Assembly: GCA_040757835.1 (NCBI GenBank)
Contig: JBFLWJ010000025.1
Coordinates: 1-40,844 of the forward strand
Length of the DNA: 40,844 nt
Source: Actinomycetota bacterium
Lineage (GTDB): Bacteria; Actinomycetota; Geothermincolia; Geothermincolales; RBG-13-55-18
Direction of reading: 5' to 3'
The translations under genes were made by a program, and so were the position numbers. Within the stretch, counting starts at the first letter, position 1; each line of letters begins with the position of its first letter. Shown in pieces: positions 34,245 through 40,844 of the stretch. Below the pieces are notes generated by a model. That model worked only from the letters and a program-made list of their open reading frames with translations. It made no database searches and had not been told where the DNA came from.

Positions 34245-35528
34245 ATGTCCCAGAGGTTTACCCTCGATCCCTTCAGCGACATATATGCACACCGCACCCA
34301 GAGCATGTACACCTCGGAGATACGGGACATGCTCGCGGTCACCGCGCGCCCCGACATCATCTCCCTGGCCGGCGGGCTCCCGTACACCCAGGCCATGGAC
34401 CCCGAGACCATCGCGAGGTCGGTGCGCAGGGTGCTCGCGGAGGACCACGCCACGGCCCTGCAATACGGCCCTACCGACGGCTTCGCTCCCCTCAAGCACT
34501 GCCTCGTCGAGGTGATGCGCGAGGAGGGCACGCCCTGCTTTCCCGAGGACATCATCATCACCAACGGCGCCCAGCAGGCGCTGGAGATGATCGCCAAGAT
34601 CTTCGTCAACCCAGGTGACCATATAATCACAGAGGCCCCCAGTTACGTGGGCGCTCTCAACAGTTTCCTCAGCTACCAGCCCAGGATCCATGCCGTGCCC
34701 ATGGACGGGGAGGGAATGGTCCTGGGTGCCCTCCGCGACGTGCTGCGGGAGCTGGCCGCAGCGGGGGAGGCGGTTAAGTTCATCTACACCATACCGAATT
34801 TCCAGAATCCGGCAGGAATCACCATGAGCGCCGAGCGCCGCTTCGGGCTGCTGGAGCTGGCCCACGAGTACGATTGCCTGGTGGTCGAGGACAATCCCTA
34901 CGGCATGTTGCGTTTCGAGGGCACCCGGTGCCCTACCCTGCGCAGCCTTGACGAGAGCAGGGTGATCTACCTGGGGACGCTGTCGAAGATCTTCTCCGCC
35001 GGCATGCGCATCGGCTGGGCGGCCGCGCCCCACCCCATCCTGGACAAACTGTTGCTGGCCAAGCAGTCGGCCGACCTCTGCAGCTCCTCCTTCACCCAGA
35101 TGGTGGCGCACAGCTATTTCACCGGCGAGGACTGGAAGGGCCAGGTGCACCAGCTCAACGAGATCTACCGCAGCCGGCGCGACGCCATGCTGGGAGCCTT
35201 GCGGGAGCACCTCTCCGGTATCGCCGGGTGGACGCGTCCGGAGGGGGGCCTGTTCGTATGGGTCACCTTACCCGGTTTCATCAAGACCTCCGAGATGCTC
35301 GCGGCGGCAATCGATGCCAAGGTCGCGTACGTCCCGGGTGGCGGTTTCTTCCCCTACGGGGGCGGAGAAAACTGCATGAGGCTCAACTTCAGTTATTCGG
35401 ATGAAGAGACGATCCACGAGGGTATCAAGCGACTGGCAAAAGTTACCAGGCGGGAGATCTCCCTCGCCAGGGCCCTGGGCCACGAAGTGCGGGGCTTCCC
35501 GGAGGAACCGTCTCGCGGTGACCGTTAG
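34245..35528 (+). CDS. PLP-dependent aminotransferase, class I/II fold (LysN/AadR-like)
   Basis: 427 residues. Lys248 in LGTLSKIFSAG binds pyridoxal phosphate; Asn188 (NFQNPAG) and Asp216 (VVEDNPYG) complete the cofactor site. The pattern DIISLAGGLP and IYTIPNFQNP is that of the 2-aminoadipate/valine-type aminotransferases related to MocR domains; the substrate cannot be fixed from sequence. I chose the ATG at 34245 with GAAGAGGTG upstream. It ends 12 bp before ddl, so the two are cotranscribed and it may supply a cell-wall amino acid. Confidence 0.9.
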   Translation: MSQRFTLDPFSDIYAHRTQSMYTSEIRDMLAVTARPDIISLAGGLPYTQAMDPETIARSVRRVLAEDHATALQYGPTDGFAPLKHCLVEVMREEGTPCFPEDIIITNGAQQALEMIAKIFVNPGDHIITEAPSYVGALNSFLSYQPRIHAVPMDGEGMVLGALRDVLRELAAAGEAVKFIYTIPNFQNPAGITMSAERRFGLLELAHEYDCLVVEDNPYGMLRFEGTRCPTLRSLDESRVIYLGTLSKIFSAGMRIGWAAAPHPILDKLLLAKQSADLCSSSFTQMVAHSYFTGEDWKGQVHQLNEIYRSRRDAMLGALREHLSGIAGWTRPEGGLFVWVTLPGFIKTSEMLAAAIDAKVAYVPGGGFFPYGGGENCMRLNFSYSDEETIHEGIKRLAKVTRREISLARALGHEVRGFPEEPSRGDR

Positions 35529-35540
35529 GGGGTCAGTATC

Positions 35541-36491
35541 ATGCGCATATGCGTTCTCATGGGTGGCAGATCTCTGGAGCGCGACGTCTCGTTGCGGACT
35601 GGGCGCAGGGTATCCAACGCCCTTGCCGCATTGGGCCATGAGGTCCTCGACCTGGACGTCGACGAGAACCTCGTACCCATTCTGCAGAGGGAGCGCCTGG
35701 ACCTTGTGTATATCGCGCTCCACGGCAAGTTCGGCGAGGACGGCACCGTGCAGGAGCTGCTGGAGATACTCGATATCCCCTATACGGGTCCCGGGGTGTT
35801 CTCCAGCGCCATCGGCTTCAACAAGGCGCTCTCCAAGGAGATATTCATGCGCGAGGGCATCCCTACTCCTCCCTTCTTCGTGCTGAGCGAGGCCACCTTC
35901 CAGGAGATGGGGGCCGTGCACGCCCTCTCCTCCGTGGGCGACAAGCTGGGGTTTCCGCTAGTGGTCAAGCCCGCCGCCCAGGGGTCCGCCCTGGGGATCA
36001 GGATAGCGGCCTCGCGGGAGGACCTCCCGGAAGCCGTGCGCACGGCACTGCATTACGACGAGCGTGTATTGTTGGAAAAATATGTTAAGGGGACCGAGGT
36101 CGCCGTCAGCATCCTGGGCAATGACGAGCTGCGAGCGCTTCCCCCGGTCGAGACGGTGCCCCACGGCAGCTTCTTCGATTTCGATTCCCGCTACACACCG
36201 GGCATGACGGAATACTACTGCCCCGCCCGCCTCGACGAAGCCGTCGCGGAGAGGGCCGTGGAGATGGCGCTCCTCACCCACCGCGCACTTGGGTGCCTCA
36301 ACGTCTCACGCGTGGACATCATCATCGACGAGGCGGGGACGCCCCAGGTGCTTGAGCTCAACATCAGCCCGGGGATGACCGAGACCAGCCTGCTGCCCAT
36401 GGCCGCCGAGAGCGCCGGGCTCGACTTCAACGAGCTGGTGCGGGAGCTGGTGCGGCTCGCGATGGAGAAGTACGAGCAGGTCGACTGGTAG
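35541..36491 (+). CDS. ddl: D-alanine--D-alanine ligase
   Basis: 316 residues. Makes the D-Ala-D-Ala end of the peptidoglycan precursor in the cytoplasm. ATP-grasp motifs are seen in order: HGKFGEDGTVQ, VVKPAAQGSALGI, LEKYVKGTEVAVS, and LELNISPGMTETSLLP with the metal-binding Glu and Asn. Length is normal. The ATG at 35541 follows GGGGGTCAGT. It converges on parB with only 4 bp between the coding regions. Confidence 0.92.
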   Translation: MRICVLMGGRSLERDVSLRTGRRVSNALAALGHEVLDLDVDENLVPILQRERLDLVYIALHGKFGEDGTVQELLEILDIPYTGPGVFSSAIGFNKALSKEIFMREGIPTPPFFVLSEATFQEMGAVHALSSVGDKLGFPLVVKPAAQGSALGIRIAASREDLPEAVRTALHYDERVLLEKYVKGTEVAVSILGNDELRALPPVETVPHGSFFDFDSRYTPGMTEYYCPARLDEAVAERAVEMALLTHRALGCLNVSRVDIIIDEAGTPQVLELNISPGMTETSLLPMAAESAGLDFNELVRELVRLAMEKYEQVDW

Positions 36492-36495
36492 TATA

Positions 36496-37356
36496 TTACA
36501 GCTGTTCCGGCTCCCCGGCCGCGATCCCTATCTCCGCCAGGAGGCGCTGCAAGTCCTTCTCCCCCTTGAACTCTATGATTATCTTTCCTTTGCGTTTTCC
36601 CTGCATGACCCGGACCTTTGCCTTCAGGCTCGCGGATATCAGCTCCGCATACTCGACCAAAGACTGGGGCCTCTCCCTCGGGGGCTGTTCCTCTCCCCCG
36701 CCCAGGCGCTTGCGCGCTATCTCTTCCGTCTGTCTCACCGAGAGGTCCTCCTCGATGATGCGCTGCAGCAGCACCGCCTGGTATGGATCGCCCTGCAGGG
36801 CAAGGAGCGTCCTTGCATGGCCGGGGGTTATCTCCTCCGCGACCACGGTGGCTTGAACCTCAACTGGAAGTTGAAGGAGGCGCAGGGCGTTGGCCACCGT
36901 GGACCGGCTCTTGCCGACTTTCTGCGCGACCTCGTCCTGGGACATCCCGAATTCCTCCATGAGCTGGCGGTAGGCCGTGGCCTCCTCGATGCCGTTGAGG
37001 TCGTCGCGATGGAGGTTCTCGACCAGCGCCAGCTGCAGGCACTCGGGCGTTTCCGCATCCCTTATCACCGCCGGGATGGATTTTGCGCCGGCAAGCTTGG
37101 CGGCCCTCCACCTCCTCTCGCCCACCAGGATCTCGTATCCCGTCCCAGCGGGCCTGACGATGATCGGCTGCACCAGGCCGTGCTCCTTGAGGGAAGCGGC
37201 GAGCTCCTCGAGGCTCTCCTCGTTGAACCTCCTTCGCGGCTGCGCCGGATTGGGGGAGATGCTGTCTATCGGGATCATCTCGTGCCGGGGCTGCTCCGCG
37301 GCGGTGCTCGTGGTGATGAGGGCTCCAAGACCTTTGCCCAAACCTTTCTTAGCCAT
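36496..37356 (-). CDS. parB: Chromosome-partitioning protein ParB
   Basis: 286 residues. The N terminus AKKGLGKGLGALI is the ParA-activating stretch. The CTPase/ParB core has VGERRWRAAKLAG and LQLALVENLHRDDLN. The helix-turn-helix (MSQDEVAQKVGKSRSTVANA) reads parS. The C-terminal dimerisation domain follows a charged linker. Its start overlaps the parA stop by 8 bp. Three parS palindromes lie 1.8-2.8 kb upstream. Confidence 0.96.
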   Translation of the reverse strand: MAKKGLGKGLGALITTSTAAEQPRHEMIPIDSISPNPAQPRRRFNEESLEELAASLKEHGLVQPIIVRPAGTGYEILVGERRWRAAKLAGAKSIPAVIRDAETPECLQLALVENLHRDDLNGIEEATAYRQLMEEFGMSQDEVAQKVGKSRSTVANALRLLQLPVEVQATVVAEEITPGHARTLLALQGDPYQAVLLQRIIEEDLSVRQTEEIARKRLGGGEEQPPRERPQSLVEYAELISASLKAKVRVMQGKRKGKIIIEFKGEKDLQRLLAEIGIAAGEPEQL

Positions 37357-38284
37357 GGGATATCACTTCCTTTGCCAAGTCCTGATATGCCAGCGCCCCT
37401 CGGGACAGCGGATCGTACTGCGAAATGGGCTGTCCGTAGCTGGGGGCCTCGCTGAGGCGTACATTGCGAGGTATTACGGTTATAAACGTCTCGTTCGGGT
37501 ACTGTTTTCTCACTTCCTCCATGACCTGCTTGGATATGTTGGTGCGCGCGTCGTGCATGGTCAGCAGGATCCCACCGATACGCAGGTCGGGATTGAGGTA
37601 AACCCTTATCTTCTCTATGGTGCGCAGCAGCAGCACCAGTCCCTCCAGGGCATAATATTCGCACTGGATGGGGATCATCACTTCGTCCGCTGCCGCCAGG
37701 GCATTCACGGTGAGGAGTCCGAGTGACGGCGGGCAGTCGATGAGTATGATATCGTAGTTTTTCCGTACTGGTTCCAGGCCCTTCTTCAGGCGCCCCTCGC
37801 GAGAGTATACCGATACCAGCTCCACCTCGGCGCCCGCTAGGCGGAGCGAGGACGGGGCCAAGTCTAAACCCTCAGTAGAGGTCTGGACTATGATGTCCTC
37901 CAAAGGGATCTCGTTGACCAGCACATCGTAGATCTGTCCGTCGCTCGAGAGGGTGCTCGCTCCGAGGCCGCTGGTGGCATTGCTCTGCGGGTCGAGGTCC
38001 ACCACCAGGACGCGCTGCCCCTCCATGGCAAGATAGGCCCCCAGGTTTATCGCAGTCGTGCTCTTCCCCACCCCGCCCTTCTGGTTGGCTATAGCCACTA
38101 TCCTTGCATGATCCGGTACGCCCTCATTCTCGGCCTCTTCCGCCCCGCTCTCGGCGCCGGGCACCATCTCCGCGGCCGCTTCCCGCGTGGTCTCTCCGAC
38201 TTTCTCCGCCATCTCTTCCCCCGGCTCGCCCGCCGTTGACGTTTCCCCCGTCACCGCCGCCATTCCGGTCTCTTCCATCTCCAT
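37349..38284 (-). CDS. parA: Chromosome-partitioning ATPase ParA (Soj)
   Basis: 311 residues. The deviant Walker A KGGVGKST is at 69-76; DLDPQ and LIDCPPSLG follow. The ATPase needs only about 250 residues; the first 58 are an acidic, Glu/Ala/Gly-rich extension (METGMAA, GEEMAEKVGE, GAESGAEEAENEG), probably disordered. The start is ATG at 38284; internal ATGs exist at residues 3, 8, 25 and 40, so the true start is not certain. It overlaps parB. Confidence 0.95.
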   Translation of the reverse strand: MEMEETGMAAVTGETSTAGEPGEEMAEKVGETTREAAAEMVPGAESGAEEAENEGVPDHARIVAIANQKGGVGKSTTAINLGAYLAMEGQRVLVVDLDPQSNATSGLGASTLSSDGQIYDVLVNEIPLEDIIVQTSTEGLDLAPSSLRLAGAEVELVSVYSREGRLKKGLEPVRKNYDIILIDCPPSLGLLTVNALAAADEVMIPIQCEYYALEGLVLLLRTIEKIRVYLNPDLRIGGILLTMHDARTNISKQVMEEVRKQYPNETFITVIPRNVRLSEAPSYGQPISQYDPLSRGALAYQDLAKEVISHG

Positions 38285-38348
38285 AGGTCCTCACCTCGCG
38301 ACTGGAATCTCCCGTGGCACCATCACCAGCTGGGTTTTTGCCGCGTAC

Positions 38349-39044
38349 TCAGCGGCCTGTCTTTTCCAAAACCACCAGGTAGTTATCCCTTCCCACCAAG
38401 CGCTGCGTTGATTTAATGGTCTGCAGTCCATATCCCTTATCTTCCAGTGCCAACGATTCTCTTCTTATCCTTTCAGCCTCTGTTTTCCCCACGAAGAGCA
38501 CCAGCCTGCCGCCCTCGCACAATAGCGGCCGCGCCATCCTGTACATGCGCGATGGGTCCATCACGGCGCGGGCTATCCCTATCTCATAGGCATTGAGCTG
38601 GTCTTCTTCCTTGACCATCTCCTCCATGCGAGCCGCATACACCCTCACGTCATCCAGTTCGAGTATGCGGCAGATATGCCTCATAAACGTTACCTTTTTC
38701 CTCTGGGCTTCCATCAGGGCCAGCGGAAATCCCCCGACTGCCAGGTACAACGGGATTCCTGGCAGTCCTGCTCCGCTGCCTATATCCAACACCTCCTTTC
38801 CTCCCTCTAGCAGCCCCCGTACACTCAAGGGGGTCAGGGCATCCTTTATCAGCTCTATCAGCCCCTCTACCCCCACTTTTCTTCCGACGAGATTGTATGC
38901 TTTATTCCATTTTCGCAGCTCGTTGGCGTACGTAATCATCTTTTTTGCGTTTTCTTCGCTGATCTCGCAACCTATTCTGTCTGCAGTCTTGAGCACCGCC
39001 TCCATCAGTTTTTCGGAAAGCTCGTCTCTCTCGACCACCATCAT
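38349..39044 (-). CDS. rsmG: 16S rRNA (guanine527-N7) methyltransferase RsmG
   Basis: 231 residues from the ATG at 39044, a normal length. Modifies 16S rRNA with S-adenosylmethionine. The SAM loop is VLDIGSGAGLPGIPL; YNLVGRK and IARAVMDPSRMYRMARPLL are family motifs. The frame is open to 39179, which would add 45 Lys/Arg/Glu-rich residues; that DNA is an unusually purine-rich tract, and the extension starts inside a parS palindrome, so I prefer the shorter form. A weak ribosome-binding site (GAACGG) makes the start uncertain. Confidence 0.92.
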   Translation of the reverse strand: MMVVERDELSEKLMEAVLKTADRIGCEISEENAKKMITYANELRKWNKAYNLVGRKVGVEGLIELIKDALTPLSVRGLLEGGKEVLDIGSGAGLPGIPLYLAVGGFPLALMEAQRKKVTFMRHICRILELDDVRVYAARMEEMVKEEDQLNAYEIGIARAVMDPSRMYRMARPLLCEGGRLVLFVGKTEAERIRRESLALEDKGYGLQTIKSTQRLVGRDNYLVVLEKTGR

Positions 39045-39179
39045 GCCCGTTCTTTCTTGTTCTTTCGTTTTTCTTTCGCCGTTCGCCTTTTTATTTAAGT
39101 TTCTTTGTTTGTCTTTGCTTTCCTTTTTTATTCTGGGGTCTATTGGTCGAGCGTCCCTTCCTCCAGGGCTATCTAGCAT

Positions 39180-39195
39180 TGTTTCACGTGAAACA
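39180..39195. promoter_or_regulatory. parS: parS site 1
   Basis: TGTTTCACGTGAAACA, the exact consensus ParB site. The symmetry extends to a perfect 26-bp palindrome at 39175-39200. Confidence 0.95.
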
Positions 39196-39311
39196 ATGCT
39201 CTCGCCTTGTGCCCGCTCATGCCCTGCTCTTGCGTTTTAGGCGTTTTCTTTGTTGATGCGTTTCATTATAGCACTCCATAAAAGTCCTGCCACTACAATC
39301 GCCTGTTTTTT

Positions 39312-39327
39312 GTTTCACGTGAAACGC
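39312..39327. promoter_or_regulatory. parS: parS site 2
   Basis: TGTTTCACGTGAAACG, 14-bp core intact, one outer base differing from consensus. Confidence 0.92.
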
Positions 39328-40147
39328 GCATATCTCGACCCTGTTTTCCAGGTCTCCCGTGCGATTTCGCCCGGTTTGACCCTGTTCTTCGTCTTTCTGT
39401 CCCTATATATCCTGCATACCACCCCCTTTATCTTGATAGGCTCTTCCCAGGTACCTTTTTGCTTCCTTTAATAAATGTGGGCTTTTATGCCGCGACATTC
39501 CCGGAAATGCGCTTTTGTGCGCTCTTGGGGATGCGGCCCTGGTTCGTGGTCCGACATTCAATCCCCCGAGGGCCCTTTTGCCATATATCTATTCATGCAA
39601 TTTTGCCGGATGAGCCCGTCAGGATACTTATGGCAAGGCTCTACCTGAGGTAACGGTTGATACTTTCACCTGTGCTCTGCCCTTTTTCCCTTTAAGGTCC
39701 GGGTTTTCTTGTTTCTTCGCTCCCGCTTCCCAGAGAGGATAAACGCCGCTCTACGGGTATGGCCGTCCTTCTTAACCCGCCATACAGGGATGAAACCGGC
39801 TTAAAAACATATAGTTCGGAGCCGAAAAAGCAGTAAAACAACGCGTTTTTCTTTCTGGCAGCGAGAAACGGTTTATCTCGTGGTGGTTTTTAGCTCGTAA
39901 CCCTGCGTCGCGCCGAGGGGATTGGGGTGAAAGGGGCTCGTGCTTGCGGCGCGGCGCTGGTGTCTCTCGTCTGTCCCCGCTGCGGACCTCCCATTGCGCA
40001 TATCTGCACAGCCACTCCGGTGCCTTGCCCATGATCGACATGCTGCTCGCCATGTCCGCATGTGCAATCACCTACACCATGTGCCCTTATTTCAGCGTAA
40101 ATCGTGCCGTCGTTATCATTTAGCGGGCTCATAAGCAGGTTTTTTAT

Positions 40148-40180
40148 AAAAATCGCCTGCGTTTCACGTGAAACGCAGGC
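40148..40180 (-). terminator. Rho-independent terminator of yidC-jag, built on parS
   Basis: The palindrome at 40155-40180 begins 17 bp after the jag stop and is followed on the minus strand by GATTTTTA. The stem starts GCCTGCG, so an RNA hairpin with a U-run results. Confidence 0.7.
40160..40175. promoter_or_regulatory. parS: parS site 3, inside a terminator hairpin
   Basis: CGTTTCACGTGAAACG with an intact 14-bp core. It is the centre of a perfect 26-bp palindrome at 40155-40180. Confidence 0.92.
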
Positions 40181-40197
40181 TGGGGTTGTGCGGGGGT

Positions 40198-40653
40198 TCA
40201 GGCCGGCGATATTATGATCCTCCTCTGGGGATCCTCGCCCTCGCTCTTGCTTTCCACGCCGGCGAAATCCTTTAAGGCATCGTGAATGATCTTTCTCTCT
40301 CGCGGCGTCATGGGCTCCAGTTTCACCGGTTTCCTGGTCGTTATGGCTTTGTCGGCCATCCTTTCCGCATATTCCCTCAGCTTCTGGCGCCGCCTTTCCT
40401 TGTACCTCTCCACGTCTATGACGATCCTCCGCACCTCGGGGCATGAACGCCGCACGATGGTTGTAACGATATCCTGAAGCGCCTGCAGGGTGGACCCCCC
40501 TCTGCCGATGAGGATACCCAGATCGTCTCCCCACACGTCAACGTGGATCTCCTCTTCGTCCTCCCAGCTTGTCACCCTGGTGCGAAGGTCCATTAGGTTC
40601 ACGATATCCACGACGACGCTCTTCGGCGTCAACTCCCGCTCGACCGTTTCCAT
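40198..40653 (-). CDS. jag: RNA-binding protein Jag/KhpB
   Basis: 151 residues. A KH domain with the loop GRGGSTLQALQ (51-61) and a C-terminal R3H domain (PMTPRERKIIHDALK). The N-terminal Jag_N domain of Firmicutes proteins is absent, as in actinobacterial forms. It binds RNA and influences cell-envelope growth in other bacteria. It starts 18 bp after the upstream gene (probable yidC), the standard pair. Confidence 0.93.
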   Translation of the reverse strand: METVERELTPKSVVVDIVNLMDLRTRVTSWEDEEEIHVDVWGDDLGILIGRGGSTLQALQDIVTTIVRRSCPEVRRIVIDVERYKERRRQKLREYAERMADKAITTRKPVKLEPMTPRERKIIHDALKDFAGVESKSEGEDPQRRIIISPA

Positions 40654-40671
40654 GGCGACATTCTCCTTCTG

Positions 40672-40844
40672 CTATCGTTTCTTTGAGCCGCCCTTGCCCC
40701 CAGAGGGGCCCTTCTGGGGCGGCTTTTTCTGCTGCGGTGGCGGCCCCTTGGGCCTCCTCACCTGGGACGACGACTTCCCTTTGGCCGGAGTCGCGCCCTT
40801 GCCGGCAGCTCCTCCCTGCTTTGGTTTCTGTCCGGCCGGTCTCT
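40672..40844 (-). CDS. yidC: Basic C-terminal tail, probably of membrane insertase YidC (partial)
   Basis: Only the last 57 residues lie in the window; the rest is beyond 40844. They are Lys/Gly/Pro/Gln-rich (RRPKGPPPQQKKPPQKG) and end GGSKKR. YidC proteins often end in such basic tails that contact the ribosome, and yidC normally lies directly before jag. The identity rests on position and composition, since no membrane domain is visible. Confidence 0.6.
   Translation of the reverse strand, partial: RPAGQKPKQGGAAGKGATPAKGKSSSQVRRPKGPPPQQKKPPQKGPSGGKGGSKKR

Larger units (their letters stand above)
39045..40197. other. Gene-poor region with three parS sites, rsmG / jag
   Basis: About 1.15 kb, AT-richer than the genes around it. 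It carries parS copies at 39180, 39312 and 40160 and a minus-strand purine-rich tract at 39050-39140. No convincing gene was found. I searched for DnaA boxes (TTATCCACA and one-mismatch forms) and saw none, so this is near the origin by gene content but is not shown to be the origin itself. Confidence 0.5.

Noticed and set aside
39241..40150. Replication origin oriC
   Set aside because: Neighbouring genes are origin-proximal, but no DnaA boxes or dnaA/dnaN are seen; only parS sites are supported.
1..40844. CRISPR array, prophage or complete insertion sequence
   Set aside because: No regularly spaced repeats, phage structural genes or transposase were seen; repeats present are REP-like palindromes only.

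Overview
The window comes from a high-GC bacterium, most likely a deep-branching actinobacterium. The evidence is a large-type SRP RNA with paired 5' and 3' ends beside dnaX, frequent GTG and TTG starts, a lysC-asd pair, a CwlM-like protein, and a chromosome-centre block (yidC-jag, rsmG-parA-parB) with GTTTCACGTGAAAC parS sites. This placement is inference; no marker here fixes the phylum.

Left edge (1-4255): a Tat-exported FdnG-type formate dehydrogenase (truncated by the window edge), a divergent LysR regulator, then two tRNA loci on the minus strand. The first tRNA has the architecture of selenocysteine tRNA: long variable arm, D stem closed by a tetraloop, TTGG before the variable arm, and a stacked acceptor/T helix that can be counted as 13 bp. 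Its anticodon, however, is GCA, which reads Cys codons. The formate dehydrogenase has UGC, not UGA, at the catalytic selenocysteine position, followed by a SECIS-like hairpin in the register of E. coli fdhF. Together they suggest a recoded or recently converted selenocysteine system. This is the most interesting part of the window. The second tRNA is the 3' part of tRNA-Tyr and lacks a pairing 5' acceptor strand.

4480-15600 (minus strand): an MrfA-type repair helicase, an orphan HlyD/MacA-like lipoprotein behind a palindromic operator, a membrane protein with two zinc ribbons, two CPBP intramembrane proteases each fused to N-terminal B-box-like zinc fingers, then asd and lysC. Short REP-like palindromic repeats lie beside lysC and before the helicase.

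15600-18840: recR, ybaB, dnaX and the SRP RNA, a conserved grouping. 18968-23972 (plus strand): a tightly packed operon of a single-domain KaiC-like ATPase, a response regulator, two small membrane proteins, a PAS histidine kinase and a CwlM-like amidase-fold protein that has lost its metal ligands.

24230-33938 (minus strand): a chemotaxis cluster cheR-mcp-mcp-cheW-cheY-cheB-cheA-cheC-cheD ending in an Asp23 gene. No flagellar or pilus genes are seen. 34245-36491 (plus strand): a class I/II-fold aminotransferase and a D-Ala-D-Ala ligase. 36496-40844 (minus strand): parB, parA, rsmG, a 1.15-kb gap with three parS palindromes (one inside the terminator hairpin of the jag operon), jag, and the basic tail of probable yidC.
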